DNA of 43,287 nucleotides from Nesterenkonia sp. F (lineage in GTDB: Bacteria > Actinomycetota > Actinomycetes > Actinomycetales > Micrococcaceae): NCBI RefSeq assembly GCF_000220985.1, contig NZ_AFRW01000004.1:1-43287 (forward strand). The letters are read 5' to 3'. Position 1 is the first letter of the stretch; each line of letters starts with the position of its first letter. Position numbers and translations under genes: made by a program. The notes under the pieces were generated by a model. The model searched no databases, was not told where the DNA came from, and saw only the letters and a program-made list of their open reading frames with translations. This document shows, piece by piece, positions 16,883-26,403 of the stretch.

Positions 16883-16904
16883 CTTCTACGCAGTGTAGTA
16901 GAAG
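16883..16904 (-). promoter_or_regulatory. Inverted repeat overlapping a -10 box (candidate operator)
   Basis: CTTCTAC (16883-16889) and GTAGAAG (16898-16904) are perfect inverted arms around an 8-nt centre. The centre carries agtgta, which on the minus strand reads TACACT, a good -10 box for the gene starting at 16845. A protein bound here would block transcription. The regulator is unknown. Confidence 0.5.
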
Positions 16905-16956
16905 GTGCAGGAGAAGTCCGGCGGCTCCGGGATGCTCGCGGGCCCCTCCCCGCCGG

Positions 16957-17728
16957 TCAGCGCGGCTCCATCCGCACCGCGCCGTCGAGCCGGATCACCT
17001 CGCCGTTGAGCATCGGATTGGTCAGGATCTGCTCGACGGTCAGCGCGTAGTCCTCCGGGCGGCCCAGCCGGGCCGGATGCGGGGTCTTCTCCGCCAGCGA
17101 GGCGCGGGCCTGATCCGGCAGTCCGGCCATCATCGGCGTCTCGAACAGCCCTGGAGCGATGGTGACCACCCGGATCTGCGTCGCGGCCAGCTCGCGGGCG
17201 GCCGGCAGCGTCATCGAGGCCACCGCCCCCTTCGAGGCGGCATAGGCGATCTGGCCGATCTGCCCCTCGAAGGCGGCGATCGAGGCGGTGTTGATCAGCA
17301 CTCCGCGGTCCTCCCCGCGCAGCTCGTTGGCCTGCATGGCTTCGGCGGCATGGGCCATGAGGTTCATCGTCCCGCCGGTGTTCACCGCCAGCACGTGCAT
17401 GAAGGTCTCGGAGTCCAGCACGCCGCGGCGCCCCACCAGCTTCCCCGGCGAGGCGACGCCGGCGCAGCTGACGGCCGCGCGCAGCGGGGCCCGGTCGATC
17501 GCGGCGTCGACGGCAGCCGCGGCGGCGGCCGGATCGGTGACGTCGTCGCCGACGAAGCGTGCGCGCTCGCCGATCGCGGCGACCTGCTGTTCGCGCCTCG
17601 AGGCCGCGTCGTCCGGGCGGTCGAGCACGACCACCTCGGCGCCGGCGGCGTGCAGCCGCGTCGCCGCGGCCAGGCCGAGTCCCGAGGCCGCCCCCGCTGA
17701 CGATCGCACTGGTGCCTGCAAGATCCAT
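16957..17728 (-). pseudogene. SDR-family 3-hydroxyacyl-CoA dehydrogenase (HSD10-like), one-base frameshift near the N-terminus
   Basis: The true start is the ATG at 17728 behind an AGGAGG site, coding MDLAGTSAIVSGG. The frame is then lost inside a run of five G (plus-strand C run 17691-17695), and the rest of the protein is in the neighbouring frame. With four G the junction reads S-G-A-A-S-G-L-G, restoring the Gly-rich NAD motif, and the product has about 256 residues. The body is intact: NTAS and Y-A-A-S-K (catalytic Ser, Tyr, Lys) and TIAPGLFETPMMAGLP and LNGEVIRLDGAVRMEP, which closely resemble type-2 3-hydroxyacyl-CoA dehydrogenase/HSD10. It would oxidise 3-hydroxyacyl-CoA in fatty or branched-chain acid breakdown, which fits the adjacent glyoxylate genes. 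Without correction, only a start within the Rossmann loop is available. Confidence 0.85.
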
Positions 17729-17832
17729 CGTCGTCCTCCTCGCCGTCGTCGGTGACGTCGTCGCTCCTGTCCACAGCCTACGGAGGCGTCGGCGGCAGGT
17801 CACGGGCCGCGGCGAGGCGCGAGGGCGTCGAT

Positions 17833-17852
17833 TTCTTCGCCGTCGCGAAGAA
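17833..17852. promoter_or_regulatory. Palindrome upstream of aceA (candidate operator)
   Basis: TTCTTCGC cgtc GCGAAGAA is a perfect 8-bp inverted repeat 105 bp before the aceA start. The half-site GCGAAGAA recurs at 17918-17925, 32 bp before the start codon. This arrangement suggests a regulator binding both positions. It does not look like the published RamB consensus I remember, so the binding protein is open. Confidence 0.5.
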
Positions 17853-17956
17853 CTGCAGAAATTCTCTCCGGATTCCTCGCACAACGGGGTTGCACCGGCC
17901 CCAGAGTGGGATGCACGGCGAAGAAGCCGCCGGTCACCGATTCGAAGGAGAACACC

Positions 17957-19342
<1,386 letters not shown>

Positions 19343-19404
19343 TCCCCGCCCTCGGTCCTCTCGACCCCACCTCGACCCCGCTCTGCTGATCGAAGGAGAT
19401 CATC

Positions 19405-21101
19405 ATGCCCGTCCCGACGACACCGACGCACCCCACCTCTCCGACCATCGACGGAGTCACCATCGCCGGCCCGGAGATCCCCCGGCTCGGCGAGGTGCTC
19501 ACCCACGACGCGCTGCGCTTCCTGGCCGCGCTGCACCGCGAGTTCGAGCCGCGCCGCCGCGAGCTGATGCGCCACCGGGCCGAGCGCCGTCGCCGCTTCG
19601 CCAACGGCGAGGACCCCGGCTTCCTGCCCGAGACCCGCGAGATCCGCGAGAACTCCTCGTGGCTGGTGGCCCCGCTGGCTCCGGGGCTGGAGGACCGGCG
19701 CGTGGAGATCACCGGTCCGGTCGACCGGAAGATGACGATCAACGCGCTCAACTCCGGTGCCCGCTGCTGGCTGGCCGACTTCGAGGACGCCTCCACACCC
19801 TGCTGGTCGACGATGATCGAGGGGCAGCTGAACCTCGCCGACGCGCTGGAGCGTCGGATCGACTTCACCGCGGAGAACGGCAAGCACTACGCGCTGCGCG
19901 AGGCGGATCTGACCGACATGCCCACGATCATCGTCAGGCCCCGAGGCTGGCACCTGCAGGAGCGGCATCTGCTGGTCGACGGCGAGCCGATGTCCGGCGG
20001 GCTCGTCGACTTCGGGCTGCACCTGTTCCACAACGGGCGGCGGCTCATCGACCAGGGACGCGGCCCGTACTTCTACCTGCCGAAGATCGAGGGCCACCTG
20101 GAGGCGCAGCTCTGGGACGACATCTTCACCCGGGCCCAGCAGATGCTCGACATCCCGCACGGCACCATCCGGGCGACGGTCCTGATCGAGACGATCACCG
20201 CAGCCTTCGAGATGGAGGAGATCCTGCACGCGCTGCAGCACCACTCCGCCGGGCTCAACGCCGGCCGCTGGGACTACATCTTCTCGATGATCAAGAACTT
20301 CCGCGACCGCGGCGAGGAGTTCGTCATGCCCGACCGGGCGCAGGTGACGATGACCGCGCCGTTCATGCGGGCCTACACCGAGCAGCTGGTCCGGGCCTGC
20401 CACCGCCGGGGAGCCTCGGCGATCGGCGGGATGGCCGCTTTCATCCCGGACCGTCGAGACCCGGAGGCCACCGAGGAGGCGATTCGGAAGGTCCGCGAGG
20501 ACAAGACCCGCGAGGCGACCGACGGCTTCGACGGCTCCTGGGTCGCGCATCCGGATCTGGTCCCGATCGTCGAGGAGGTCTTCGACGAGCACATGGGCGG
20601 CATCGAGAATCAGATCGACCGCGGCCGCGAGGACGTCGTCCCCGACGCCGAGGCGCTGCTCGACGTCCGCTCGACGCCGGGGAGATCACCGAGGCCGGGC
20701 TGCGGGCGAACATCGCCGTCGGCATCCGCTACGTGGAGTCCTGGCTGCGCGGCCGGGGCGCGGCGGCCATCGACCACCTGATGGAGGACGCCGCCACCGC
20801 CGAGATCGCCCGCTCGCAGGTCTGGCAGTGGATCCGCACCGGCAGCCACACCTCGTCGGGGCAGGAGATCACCCGGGCGTTCGTCGCCCGGCTGGTCGAC
20901 GAGGAGGTCGCCCGGCTGCCGCGGACCGAGGACGACAGGATCGACGACGCGGTGCGGCTCTTCGCCGAATGCGCGCTGGCCGAGGACTTTCCGGAGTTCC
21001 TCACGCTGCCGGGCTACGACCGGCATCTGCGGCAGGACCGTCCGGCCCGCGACGAGGCTCGTGACGAGGCCCGCCGCGAGCCCGCCGCGGCTGTGAGCTG
21101 A
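19405..21101 (+). pseudogene. aceB: Malate synthase A, interrupted by a one-base deletion
   Basis: Condenses glyoxylate with acetyl-CoA to malate. Residues 1 to about 425 read in the first frame ([79 protein letters not shown]), then the frame fails in the G run 20679-20682. The C-terminal ~140 residues continue in another frame ([33 protein letters not shown]). One extra G restores P-G-E-I-T-E-A-G-L and gives about 565 residues, the normal length. The catalytic Asp of the family lies in the MEDAATAEI part, so an uncorrected product ending at 20781 would be inactive. An AAGGAG site precedes the ATG at 19405. Confidence 0.9.
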
Positions 21102-21113
21102 GCCACGGGAGCC

Positions 21114-21119
21114 TAGAAT
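21114..21119 (+). promoter_or_regulatory. -10 box of leaderless ramB promoter
   Basis: TAGAAT, 7 nt, then the ATG at 21127. An ATG at 21118 overlaps this box and is therefore unlikely to be the start. Confidence 0.6.
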
Positions 21120-21126
21120 GGCCGCC

Positions 21127-22611
21127 ATGGACACCCGGTCCGAGACTGCGCCCGGCGCGCCCGCCGAGGGTGACGAGGAGCTCGACCTCGTCGCCCTCGG
21201 CCGGCGTGTGCGACACCTGCGGAAGCAGGCGCGGATGACTCTCGACGACGTCGCCGAGCGGCTGGACACCGCCCCCAGCCAGCTCTCGCTGCTGGAGAAC
21301 GGCCGCCGCGAGCCGAAGCTCAGCCAGCTCACCCAGCTGGCCGCCACGCTCGGGGTGAGCCTCGACGATCTGCTGGGCGCCGAGCCGCCGTCGCGCCGTG
21401 CCGCGCTGGAGATCGAGCTGGAGAAGGCTCAGCGCGGTCCGCTCTACTCCGCGCTCGGGCTGCCGACGGCGCGGGTGAGCCCGCGGCTGCCGCTGGACGT
21501 GCTCGAGTCGCTGGTCGCCCTGCAGCGCGAGCTGTGGCGACGCATGGAGGAGCAGGCGGCCACGCCGGAGGAGGCTCGCCGGGCGAACACCGAGCTGCGC
21601 GGCGAGATGCGTGCGCGGAACAACCACTACCCGGAGATCGAGGCGGAGGCGCAGGGACTGCTGGACGCCGTCGGGCACGGCGACGGCCCGCTGTCCCACC
21701 ACGTCGTCGCCGACATCGCCGACCATCTGGGCTACACGGTCCGCTTCGTCTCCTCGCTGCCGCATTCGACCCGCTCGGTCACCGATCAGCGGAACCGCAT
21801 CGTCTACCTGGCGCAGTCCCGCGGCGAGGGGCAGGATGCGCGCTCGGTGCTGCTCCAGGCGCTGGGCCACCAGGTCCTCGGCCACGCCGAGCCGCAGGAC
21901 TATTCGGAGTTCCTCCGCCAGCGGGTGGCGACGAACTACTTCGCCGCGGCGCTGCTGATGCCCGAGCGCACCGCCGCCCCCTTCCTGCGCGAGGCCAAGT
22001 CTCGGCGCGAGCTGGCGATCGAGGATCTGCGCGACGCCTATGCGGTCTCCTACGAATCGGCCGCCCATCGGTTCACCAATCTGGCCACCGAGCATCTGGG
22101 CATCACCTGTCACTTCCAGAAGGTCCATGAGTCCGGGATCATCCACAAGGTCTACGAGAACGACGGCGTGAACTTCCCCGCCGACCACTCCGGGGCGATC
22201 GAGGGGCAGACGGTCTGCCGCTGGTGGACCTCGCGGACGGTCTTCGACGCCGAGGACAAGTTCCGCTCGTTCAACCAGTTCACCGACACCGCCGTCGGCA
22301 CCTTCTGGTGCACCGCGCGGACCGAGGGCCATTCGTCGGGGCAGTACTCGCTGAGCATCGGCGTGCCCTTCGAACACGCCCGCTGGTTCCGCGGCGGCGA
22401 CACCTCCGAGCGCACTCGCTCGCGATGCCCGGACGATCCGAGCTGCTGTCGACGCCCGCCCACCGAGCTCTCCGCGGTCTGGGAGGGGCGGGCCTGGCCG
22501 GCGGCCCGGGCGAACACCCACCTGCTGGCCGCCATGCCGCAGGGCGCCTTCCCGGGCGTCGACACCACCGAGGTCTACGAGTTCCTGGAGCGCCACCGGC
22601 CGGAGGAGTGA
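21127..22611 (+). CDS. ramB: RamB-like XRE/ScfR family transcriptional regulator of acetate metabolism
   Basis: 494 residues. An N-terminal XRE helix-turn-helix (RVRHLRKQARMTLDDVAERLDTAPSQLSLLENGRREP, about 20-60) is followed by a central helical region and an ImmA/IrrE-like (DUF955) domain. The C-terminal DUF2083/ScfR-type domain has several Cys (VCRWW, WCTARTEG, RCPDDPSCC). Length and domain order match RamB of corynebacteria and mycobacteria, which controls aceA/aceB and other acetate genes. The metallopeptidase motif is degenerate (GHQVLGH instead of HExGH), so it probably senses rather than cuts. Lying directly behind aceA-aceB, it is the obvious local regulator. The symbol is assigned by homology pattern and context. 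Confidence 0.88.
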   Translation: MDTRSETAPGAPAEGDEELDLVALGRRVRHLRKQARMTLDDVAERLDTAPSQLSLLENGRREPKLSQLTQLAATLGVSLDDLLGAEPPSRRAALEIELEKAQRGPLYSALGLPTARVSPRLPLDVLESLVALQRELWRRMEEQAATPEEARRANTELRGEMRARNNHYPEIEAEAQGLLDAVGHGDGPLSHHVVADIADHLGYTVRFVSSLPHSTRSVTDQRNRIVYLAQSRGEGQDARSVLLQALGHQVLGHAEPQDYSEFLRQRVATNYFAAALLMPERTAAPFLREAKSRRELAIEDLRDAYAVSYESAAHRFTNLATEHLGITCHFQKVHESGIIHKVYENDGVNFPADHSGAIEGQTVCRWWTSRTVFDAEDKFRSFNQFTDTAVGTFWCTARTEGHSSGQYSLSIGVPFEHARWFRGGDTSERTRSRCPDDPSCCRRPPTELSAVWEGRAWPAARANTHLLAAMPQGAFPGVDTTEVYEFLERHRPEE

Positions 22612-22786
22612 GGTCGACGTCGGCCCTCGGCGGCCGGCGGCGCAGCCGGTCGTGCCGCGTCGTGCAGGCGTGATTCACCCCACAAGTGGCATCGAATATG
22701 ACGACGGCGTTCGAACGCGGCCGATCCGCAGGAGGAGCGCGAAATACGCGCAGAATCTGCTCTCGGAGAGGTTGGAAATGTGACAC

Positions 22787-22892
22787 TGCGGGATCGACTG
22801 TCCTTCCTGGTGAACCGGGCGATGCCAGGGGCCCCTCGCCAGGTGATCCCCGCAGTGCCGGGCGGACTCGCGCGGGCATGCGCCCGCGCGAG
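22787..22892 (+). other. Structured intergenic region ahead of the betaine transporter operon
   Basis: The 502-bp gap 22612-23113 has no convincing gene. It contains TGCGGGATC (22787-22795), which pairs with GATCCCCGCA (22845-22854) around an inner CCTGG/CCAGG helix. Immediately after comes a perfect 11-bp hairpin, CTCGCGCGGGC (22867-22877) with GCCCGCGCGAG (22882-22892) and a 4-nt loop. This could be the ramB terminator, a small RNA or an upstream regulatory element. I do not recognise the c-di-AMP (ydaO) riboswitch consensus often found before osmolyte genes. Confidence 0.45.
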
Positions 22893-22965
22893 ACCGTACT
22901 CACATCGTGATCGGATCGGAATCTCGAATCCGGACGGAGTTTTCCGGGGGCGTCGGAAGGATTGG

Positions 22966-22971
22966 TAGGCT
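22966..22971 (+). promoter_or_regulatory. Possible -10 box for the betaine transporter operon
   Basis: TAGGCT about 143 bp before the GTG start of the ATPase gene; the predicted leader would be about 135 nt. No good -35 was found; TTTTCC around 22940 is too distant to be convincing. Confidence 0.35.
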
Positions 22972-23113
22972 CGAAGCACTCGCGCCCTGAGTTCGTCGTC
23001 ACTCCTCTCATCTCCCCGCCGGGGGATCCTTCTGCCCACCATGGCAGCCCCCGCCGCGCGGAGCGGGAGCGACCGGCTCGGCGGCGCCCCCTGCCCCCGA
23101 ATGAAGGAACAAC

Positions 23114-24340
23114 GTGACTCAGGACATATCTGATCCTGTCGTCAGCGTGCGCGACGCGTACAAAGTGTTCGGGCGTCGCCCCGAACGCGGCGTCGAGCGC
23201 CTGAAGGCCGGCGAGACGCGGGACGACCTGCGTGAGGACGGCATCACCGCCGCCGTCATCGATGCCTCCTTCGACGTCTCCGACTCGGAGATCTTCGTCG
23301 TCATGGGACTCTCCGGCTCCGGAAAGTCCACGCTGATCCGCATGGTCAACGGGCTGCTCGAGCCCACCGCCGGCTCGGTGAAGATCGCCGGCGAGGACAT
23401 CGCCCGCATGGGAGCGGCCGACCTGCGGAAGGTCCGTCGGGAGAAGGTCTCGATGGTCTTCCAGAACTTCGCGCTGCTGCCGCACCGCACCGTCGGCCAG
23501 AACGCCGCCTACGCCCTGGAGGTCCAGGGCGTGAACCGCTCCGAGCGCGAGCAGCGGGCCGAGGAGGCCCTGCGCATGGTCGGCCTGGACGGCTGGGGCG
23601 GCCAGCGCCCGGACCAGCTCTCCGGCGGCATGCGTCAGCGCGTCGGCCTGGCCCGCGCGCTGGCCGCCGGCAGCGACGTGATGCTCATGGACGAGGCCTT
23701 CAGCGCGCTCGACCCGCTGATCCGTCGGGAGATGCAGGACCAGCTCATCGAGCTGCAGCACCAGCTGGGCAAGACCGTCCTGTTCATCACCCACGACCTC
23801 AACGAGGCCATGCGCCTGGGCGACCACATCGCGATGATGCGCGACGGGCGCATCGTGCAGATCGGCACCTCCGAGCAGATCCTCAACGACCCGGCCACCG
23901 ACTACGTCGCCCAGTTCGTCCAGGACGTCGACCGCACCCGCGTGCTCTCCGCGGAGAGCATCATGGAGCCGCCGGCGGTCACGCTCGGCGCCGAGCAGGG
24001 CCCGCGCAGCGCCCACCGGCTGATGCGCGAGCGGCAGACGACCTCGCTGATGGTCGTCGCCCACGGCCGTCGACTGGTCGGCCTGGTCACCGAGACCGAC
24101 GTCGCCGAGGCGGTGCGCAGCGGCACGCAGAGCCTGGACGGGATCATCCGTCCGGTGCCGGCCGTCGCGGCCGAGACCCCGCTGGTCGACCTGATGACCG
24201 CAGCGGCCGAGTCGCCGATGGCGCTCGCCGTCGTGGACGACGAGCAGCGGCTGCAGGGCGTCATCCCCCGGGTGACGCTGCTCAACGCCCTCGCCGACCC
24301 GACGTCGACGACCACCGGATCCATGGAGGTGATCGGATGA
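23114..24340 (+). CDS. proV: Glycine betaine/L-proline ABC transporter ATP-binding protein
   Basis: 408 residues, typical of ProV/OpuAA ATPases that carry a C-terminal CBS module. It shows Walker A GLSGSGKST (65-73), Q-loop VFQNFALLPHRTV, signature LSGGMRQRV, Walker B VMLMDEAFSALD and the switch His in FITHDLNEA, followed by two CBS repeats from about residue 275. CBS domains in this family sense ionic strength or c-di-AMP. The N-terminus has the usual ProV insert (ERLKAGETRDDLRED) before Walker A. GTG start with an AAGGA site. Overlaps the permease gene by 4 bp. Confidence 0.95.
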   Translation: MTQDISDPVVSVRDAYKVFGRRPERGVERLKAGETRDDLREDGITAAVIDASFDVSDSEIFVVMGLSGSGKSTLIRMVNGLLEPTAGSVKIAGEDIARMGAADLRKVRREKVSMVFQNFALLPHRTVGQNAAYALEVQGVNRSEREQRAEEALRMVGLDGWGGQRPDQLSGGMRQRVGLARALAAGSDVMLMDEAFSALDPLIRREMQDQLIELQHQLGKTVLFITHDLNEAMRLGDHIAMMRDGRIVQIGTSEQILNDPATDYVAQFVQDVDRTRVLSAESIMEPPAVTLGAEQGPRSAHRLMRERQTTSLMVVAHGRRLVGLVTETDVAEAVRSGTQSLDGIIRPVPAVAAETPLVDLMTAAAESPMALAVVDDEQRLQGVIPRVTLLNALADPTSTTTGSMEVIG

Positions 24341-25263
24341 TCCGCGCAGCTGCGGAGGCCGACGGCTCGCGGGTGATCCCGCGTGTGCCGGTCGGCGAGT
24401 GGATCGACACCGGCTTCGACTGGCTGAAGGACACCTTCGAGGTGTTCTTCGACTTCGTCAGCACCTTCATCACAAGCGTGGGTGACGGGTTCTTGGCCGT
24501 GCTGACGTCCTTCGACGCGCTCGTGCTCCTGGTCGTCTTCGCGCTGATCGGCTGGGCATTGAAGAGCTGGAAGCTCGGAGTGCTCAGCGCGGTGCTGATG
24601 GCGTTCATCATCAGCGTCGACATGTGGCAGGAGGCGATGGACACGTTCGTGATGGTCGTGATCGCCGCCGCGATCGCGCTGATCATCGGGATTCCCGTGG
24701 GTATTCTGGCCGCTCGGTCCGAGAAGGTCAGCAACACGATCCGTCCGGTCCTGGATCTGATGCAGACCATGCCGCCCTTCGTCTGGCTGGTGCCCGTCGT
24801 CGCGCTGTTCAGCGTCGGCTTCGCCCCCGGCGTGGTGGCCACGCTGATCTTCTGCCTGCCCCCGGGCGTGCGCTTCACCGAGCTCGGCATCCGCCAGGTG
24901 GACGCCGAAGTCGTCGAGGCCGGCCACGCCTTCGGGAGCACGCCGGGCCAGATCCTGCGCCGCATCCAGATCCCGCTGGCCATGCCGACCATCATGGCCG
25001 GCGTCAATCAGGTCATCATGCTGGCGCTCTCCATGGCCGTCATCGCCGGGCTCGTCGGCGCCGGCGGGCTCGGCGGCGAAGTCTCCAAGGCGATGAGCAC
25101 GATCGACATCGCCCTCGGCTTCGAAGCAGGGCTCTCCGTGGTGGCCCTGGCCATCTACCTGGACCGGGTGACCGCGGCCATCGGCAATCGACCGGCCGGC
25201 GGCGGGCGGCTCAGCCGGCTGCTGCAGCGGCGCCGGGACGCGAAGAACGCCGCAGCCGCCTGA
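24337..25263 (+). CDS. proW: Glycine betaine/L-proline ABC transporter permease
   Basis: 308 residues. Hydrophobic helices start near residue 50 (LVLLVVFALIGWALKSWKLG), and the binding-protein-dependent transport signature appears as EAGHAFGSTPGQILRRIQIPLAMPTIMAG, with the EAA-x3-G-like loop that contacts the ATPase. PFVWLVPVVALFSVGFAPGVVA and LVGAGGLGGEV are characteristic of ProW/OpuAB. It forms the membrane channel for compatible-solute uptake. Start overlaps the ATPase stop; the binding-protein gene follows after 66 bp that contain a ten-C run. Confidence 0.95.
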   Translation: MIRAAAEADGSRVIPRVPVGEWIDTGFDWLKDTFEVFFDFVSTFITSVGDGFLAVLTSFDALVLLVVFALIGWALKSWKLGVLSAVLMAFIISVDMWQEAMDTFVMVVIAAAIALIIGIPVGILAARSEKVSNTIRPVLDLMQTMPPFVWLVPVVALFSVGFAPGVVATLIFCLPPGVRFTELGIRQVDAEVVEAGHAFGSTPGQILRRIQIPLAMPTIMAGVNQVIMLALSMAVIAGLVGAGGLGGEVSKAMSTIDIALGFEAGLSVVALAIYLDRVTAAIGNRPAGGGRLSRLLQRRRDAKNAAAA

Positions 25264-25269
25264 GTCGAG

Positions 25270-25279
25270 CCCCCCCCCC
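25270..25279. repeat. Ten-base C homopolymer between permease and binding-protein genes
   Basis: A run of 10 C lies 7-16 bp after the permease stop, about 50 bp before the binding-protein start. An equal C10 run occurs at 40344-40353 ahead of gabT. It is outside any coding sequence. Confidence 0.9.
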
Positions 25280-25329
25280 ATAGACCACCCTTCGACCCCT
25301 CGCATCACTCGAAGAAAGAGGTAAGGAAA

Positions 25330-26235
25330 ATGAAGACAGGGAAGATCACGAAGTTCGTCGGCCTGACCGCGGCCGCCGCATTGGCGCTGTCCGCCTGCTC
25401 GGATTCCGGAGACTCCGGAGACTCCGAGGACTCGGGCGACGGCGACGGCGGCACCGTCACGCTGGGCATCCTCCCCTCGTGGACCGATGGGCTGAGCATG
25501 GCCCACCTGTGGAAGGTGATCCTGGAGGACGAGGGCTACACCGTCGAGATCGAGGAGATGTCCGAGGCCGGCCCGCTGTACACGGCCGTCGCCGAGGGCG
25601 ACTACGACGTGTACCCCTCGGCCTGGCCGCAGGTCACCCACGCTGACTACATGGAGGAGTACGGCGACGACCTCGAGGACCTGGGCGCGTACTACGAGGG
25701 CGCCGTCCTCACCATGGCCGTGCCGGAGTACACCGAGGTGGACTCCATCGCCGAGCTGAATGACAACGCCGATCTCTTCGACGGCCAGATCACCGGCATC
25801 GAGCCGGGGGCGGGGCTGACCGGTGTCATCGACGACAGTGCCATCCCGGAGTACAACCTCGGGGACAACTATGAGCACGTCACGTCCTCGACCACCGCGA
25901 TGCTCACCGAGCTCGAGGAGGCCACGGAGAACGAGGAGGACATCCTGGTGGCTCTGTGGCGTCCGTTCTGGGCCAACGCCGAGTACCCGGTGAAGGACCT
26001 GGAGGACCCGAAGGGCGCCATGGGCGAGCCGGAGACGCTGAACGCGATCGCCAACGCCGAGTTCTCCTCGGAGTTCCCGGACGTCGCGGAGTGGATGGGC
26101 AACCTGACGCTGGACGACGAGCAGTACGGCGAGCTGGAGGACCTGGTGGTCAACCAGCACGAGGACGACCCGGCCGCCGGCGCCGAGGAGTTCGTGGAGA
26201 ACAACCAGGACCTGATCGACTCCGTCACGGAGTGA
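25330..26235 (+). CDS. Glycine betaine ABC transporter substrate-binding lipoprotein (OpuAC-like)
   Basis: 301 residues. Signal peptide with lipobox LSAC (Cys about residue 23), a Ser/Asp/Gly-rich linker of about 20 residues, then the OpuAC-type domain beginning TVTLGILPSWTDGLSMAHLW. Trp-rich positions (SWTDG, SAWPQVTH, LWRPFWANAEY) are suited to the aromatic cage that binds quaternary amines. The protein is strikingly acidic, fitting a salt-tolerant lifestyle (inference). Ribosome site GAGGTAAGGA before the ATG. Last gene of the transporter operon, followed by a strong hairpin. Substrate assigned from family and context only; related proteins bind betaine, proline or carnitine. Confidence 0.93.
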   Translation: MKTGKITKFVGLTAAAALALSACSDSGDSGDSEDSGDGDGGTVTLGILPSWTDGLSMAHLWKVILEDEGYTVEIEEMSEAGPLYTAVAEGDYDVYPSAWPQVTHADYMEEYGDDLEDLGAYYEGAVLTMAVPEYTEVDSIAELNDNADLFDGQITGIEPGAGLTGVIDDSAIPEYNLGDNYEHVTSSTTAMLTELEEATENEEDILVALWRPFWANAEYPVKDLEDPKGAMGEPETLNAIANAEFSSEFPDVAEWMGNLTLDDEQYGELEDLVVNQHEDDPAAGAEEFVENNQDLIDSVTE

Positions 26236-26303
26236 TCATGTCCGACCGACGGCGACGCACACGCGTCGTCCCGCCGATCCGCTGAGGCGGATCCGGGCAC
26301 TGC

Positions 26304-26336
26304 GGCGGGGTCCGACCAGCACGGTCGGATCCCGCC
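26304..26336 (+). terminator. Hairpin terminator of the betaine transporter operon
   Basis: GGCGGGGTCCGACC (26304-26317) pairs with GGTCGGATCCCGCC (26323-26336), 14 pairs with one G-U and a 5-nt loop. The T content after it is low. It also lies just downstream of the converging MFS gene. Confidence 0.75.
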
Positions 26337-26403
26337 GTCGTCGTGTCCGGCGGACGTCGGCGCGGCTCGCGTCGAGGTCACAGGTCCCGGCCCATCTCCG
26401 CTC

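Noticed and set aside
22686-22910. 74-codon open frame in the gap before proV.
   Set aside because: No ribosome site, no family resemblance, and it runs through the palindromic structures; unlikely to be a gene.
23000-23113. c-di-AMP (ydaO) riboswitch ahead of the betaine transporter.
   Set aside because: The conserved blocks of that class were looked for and not found; only unrelated GC-rich stems are present.
23902-26160. 752-codon minus-strand frame across the transporter genes.
   Set aside because: Antisense to proV, proW and the binding-protein gene, all of which have clear motifs; the antisense translation has none.
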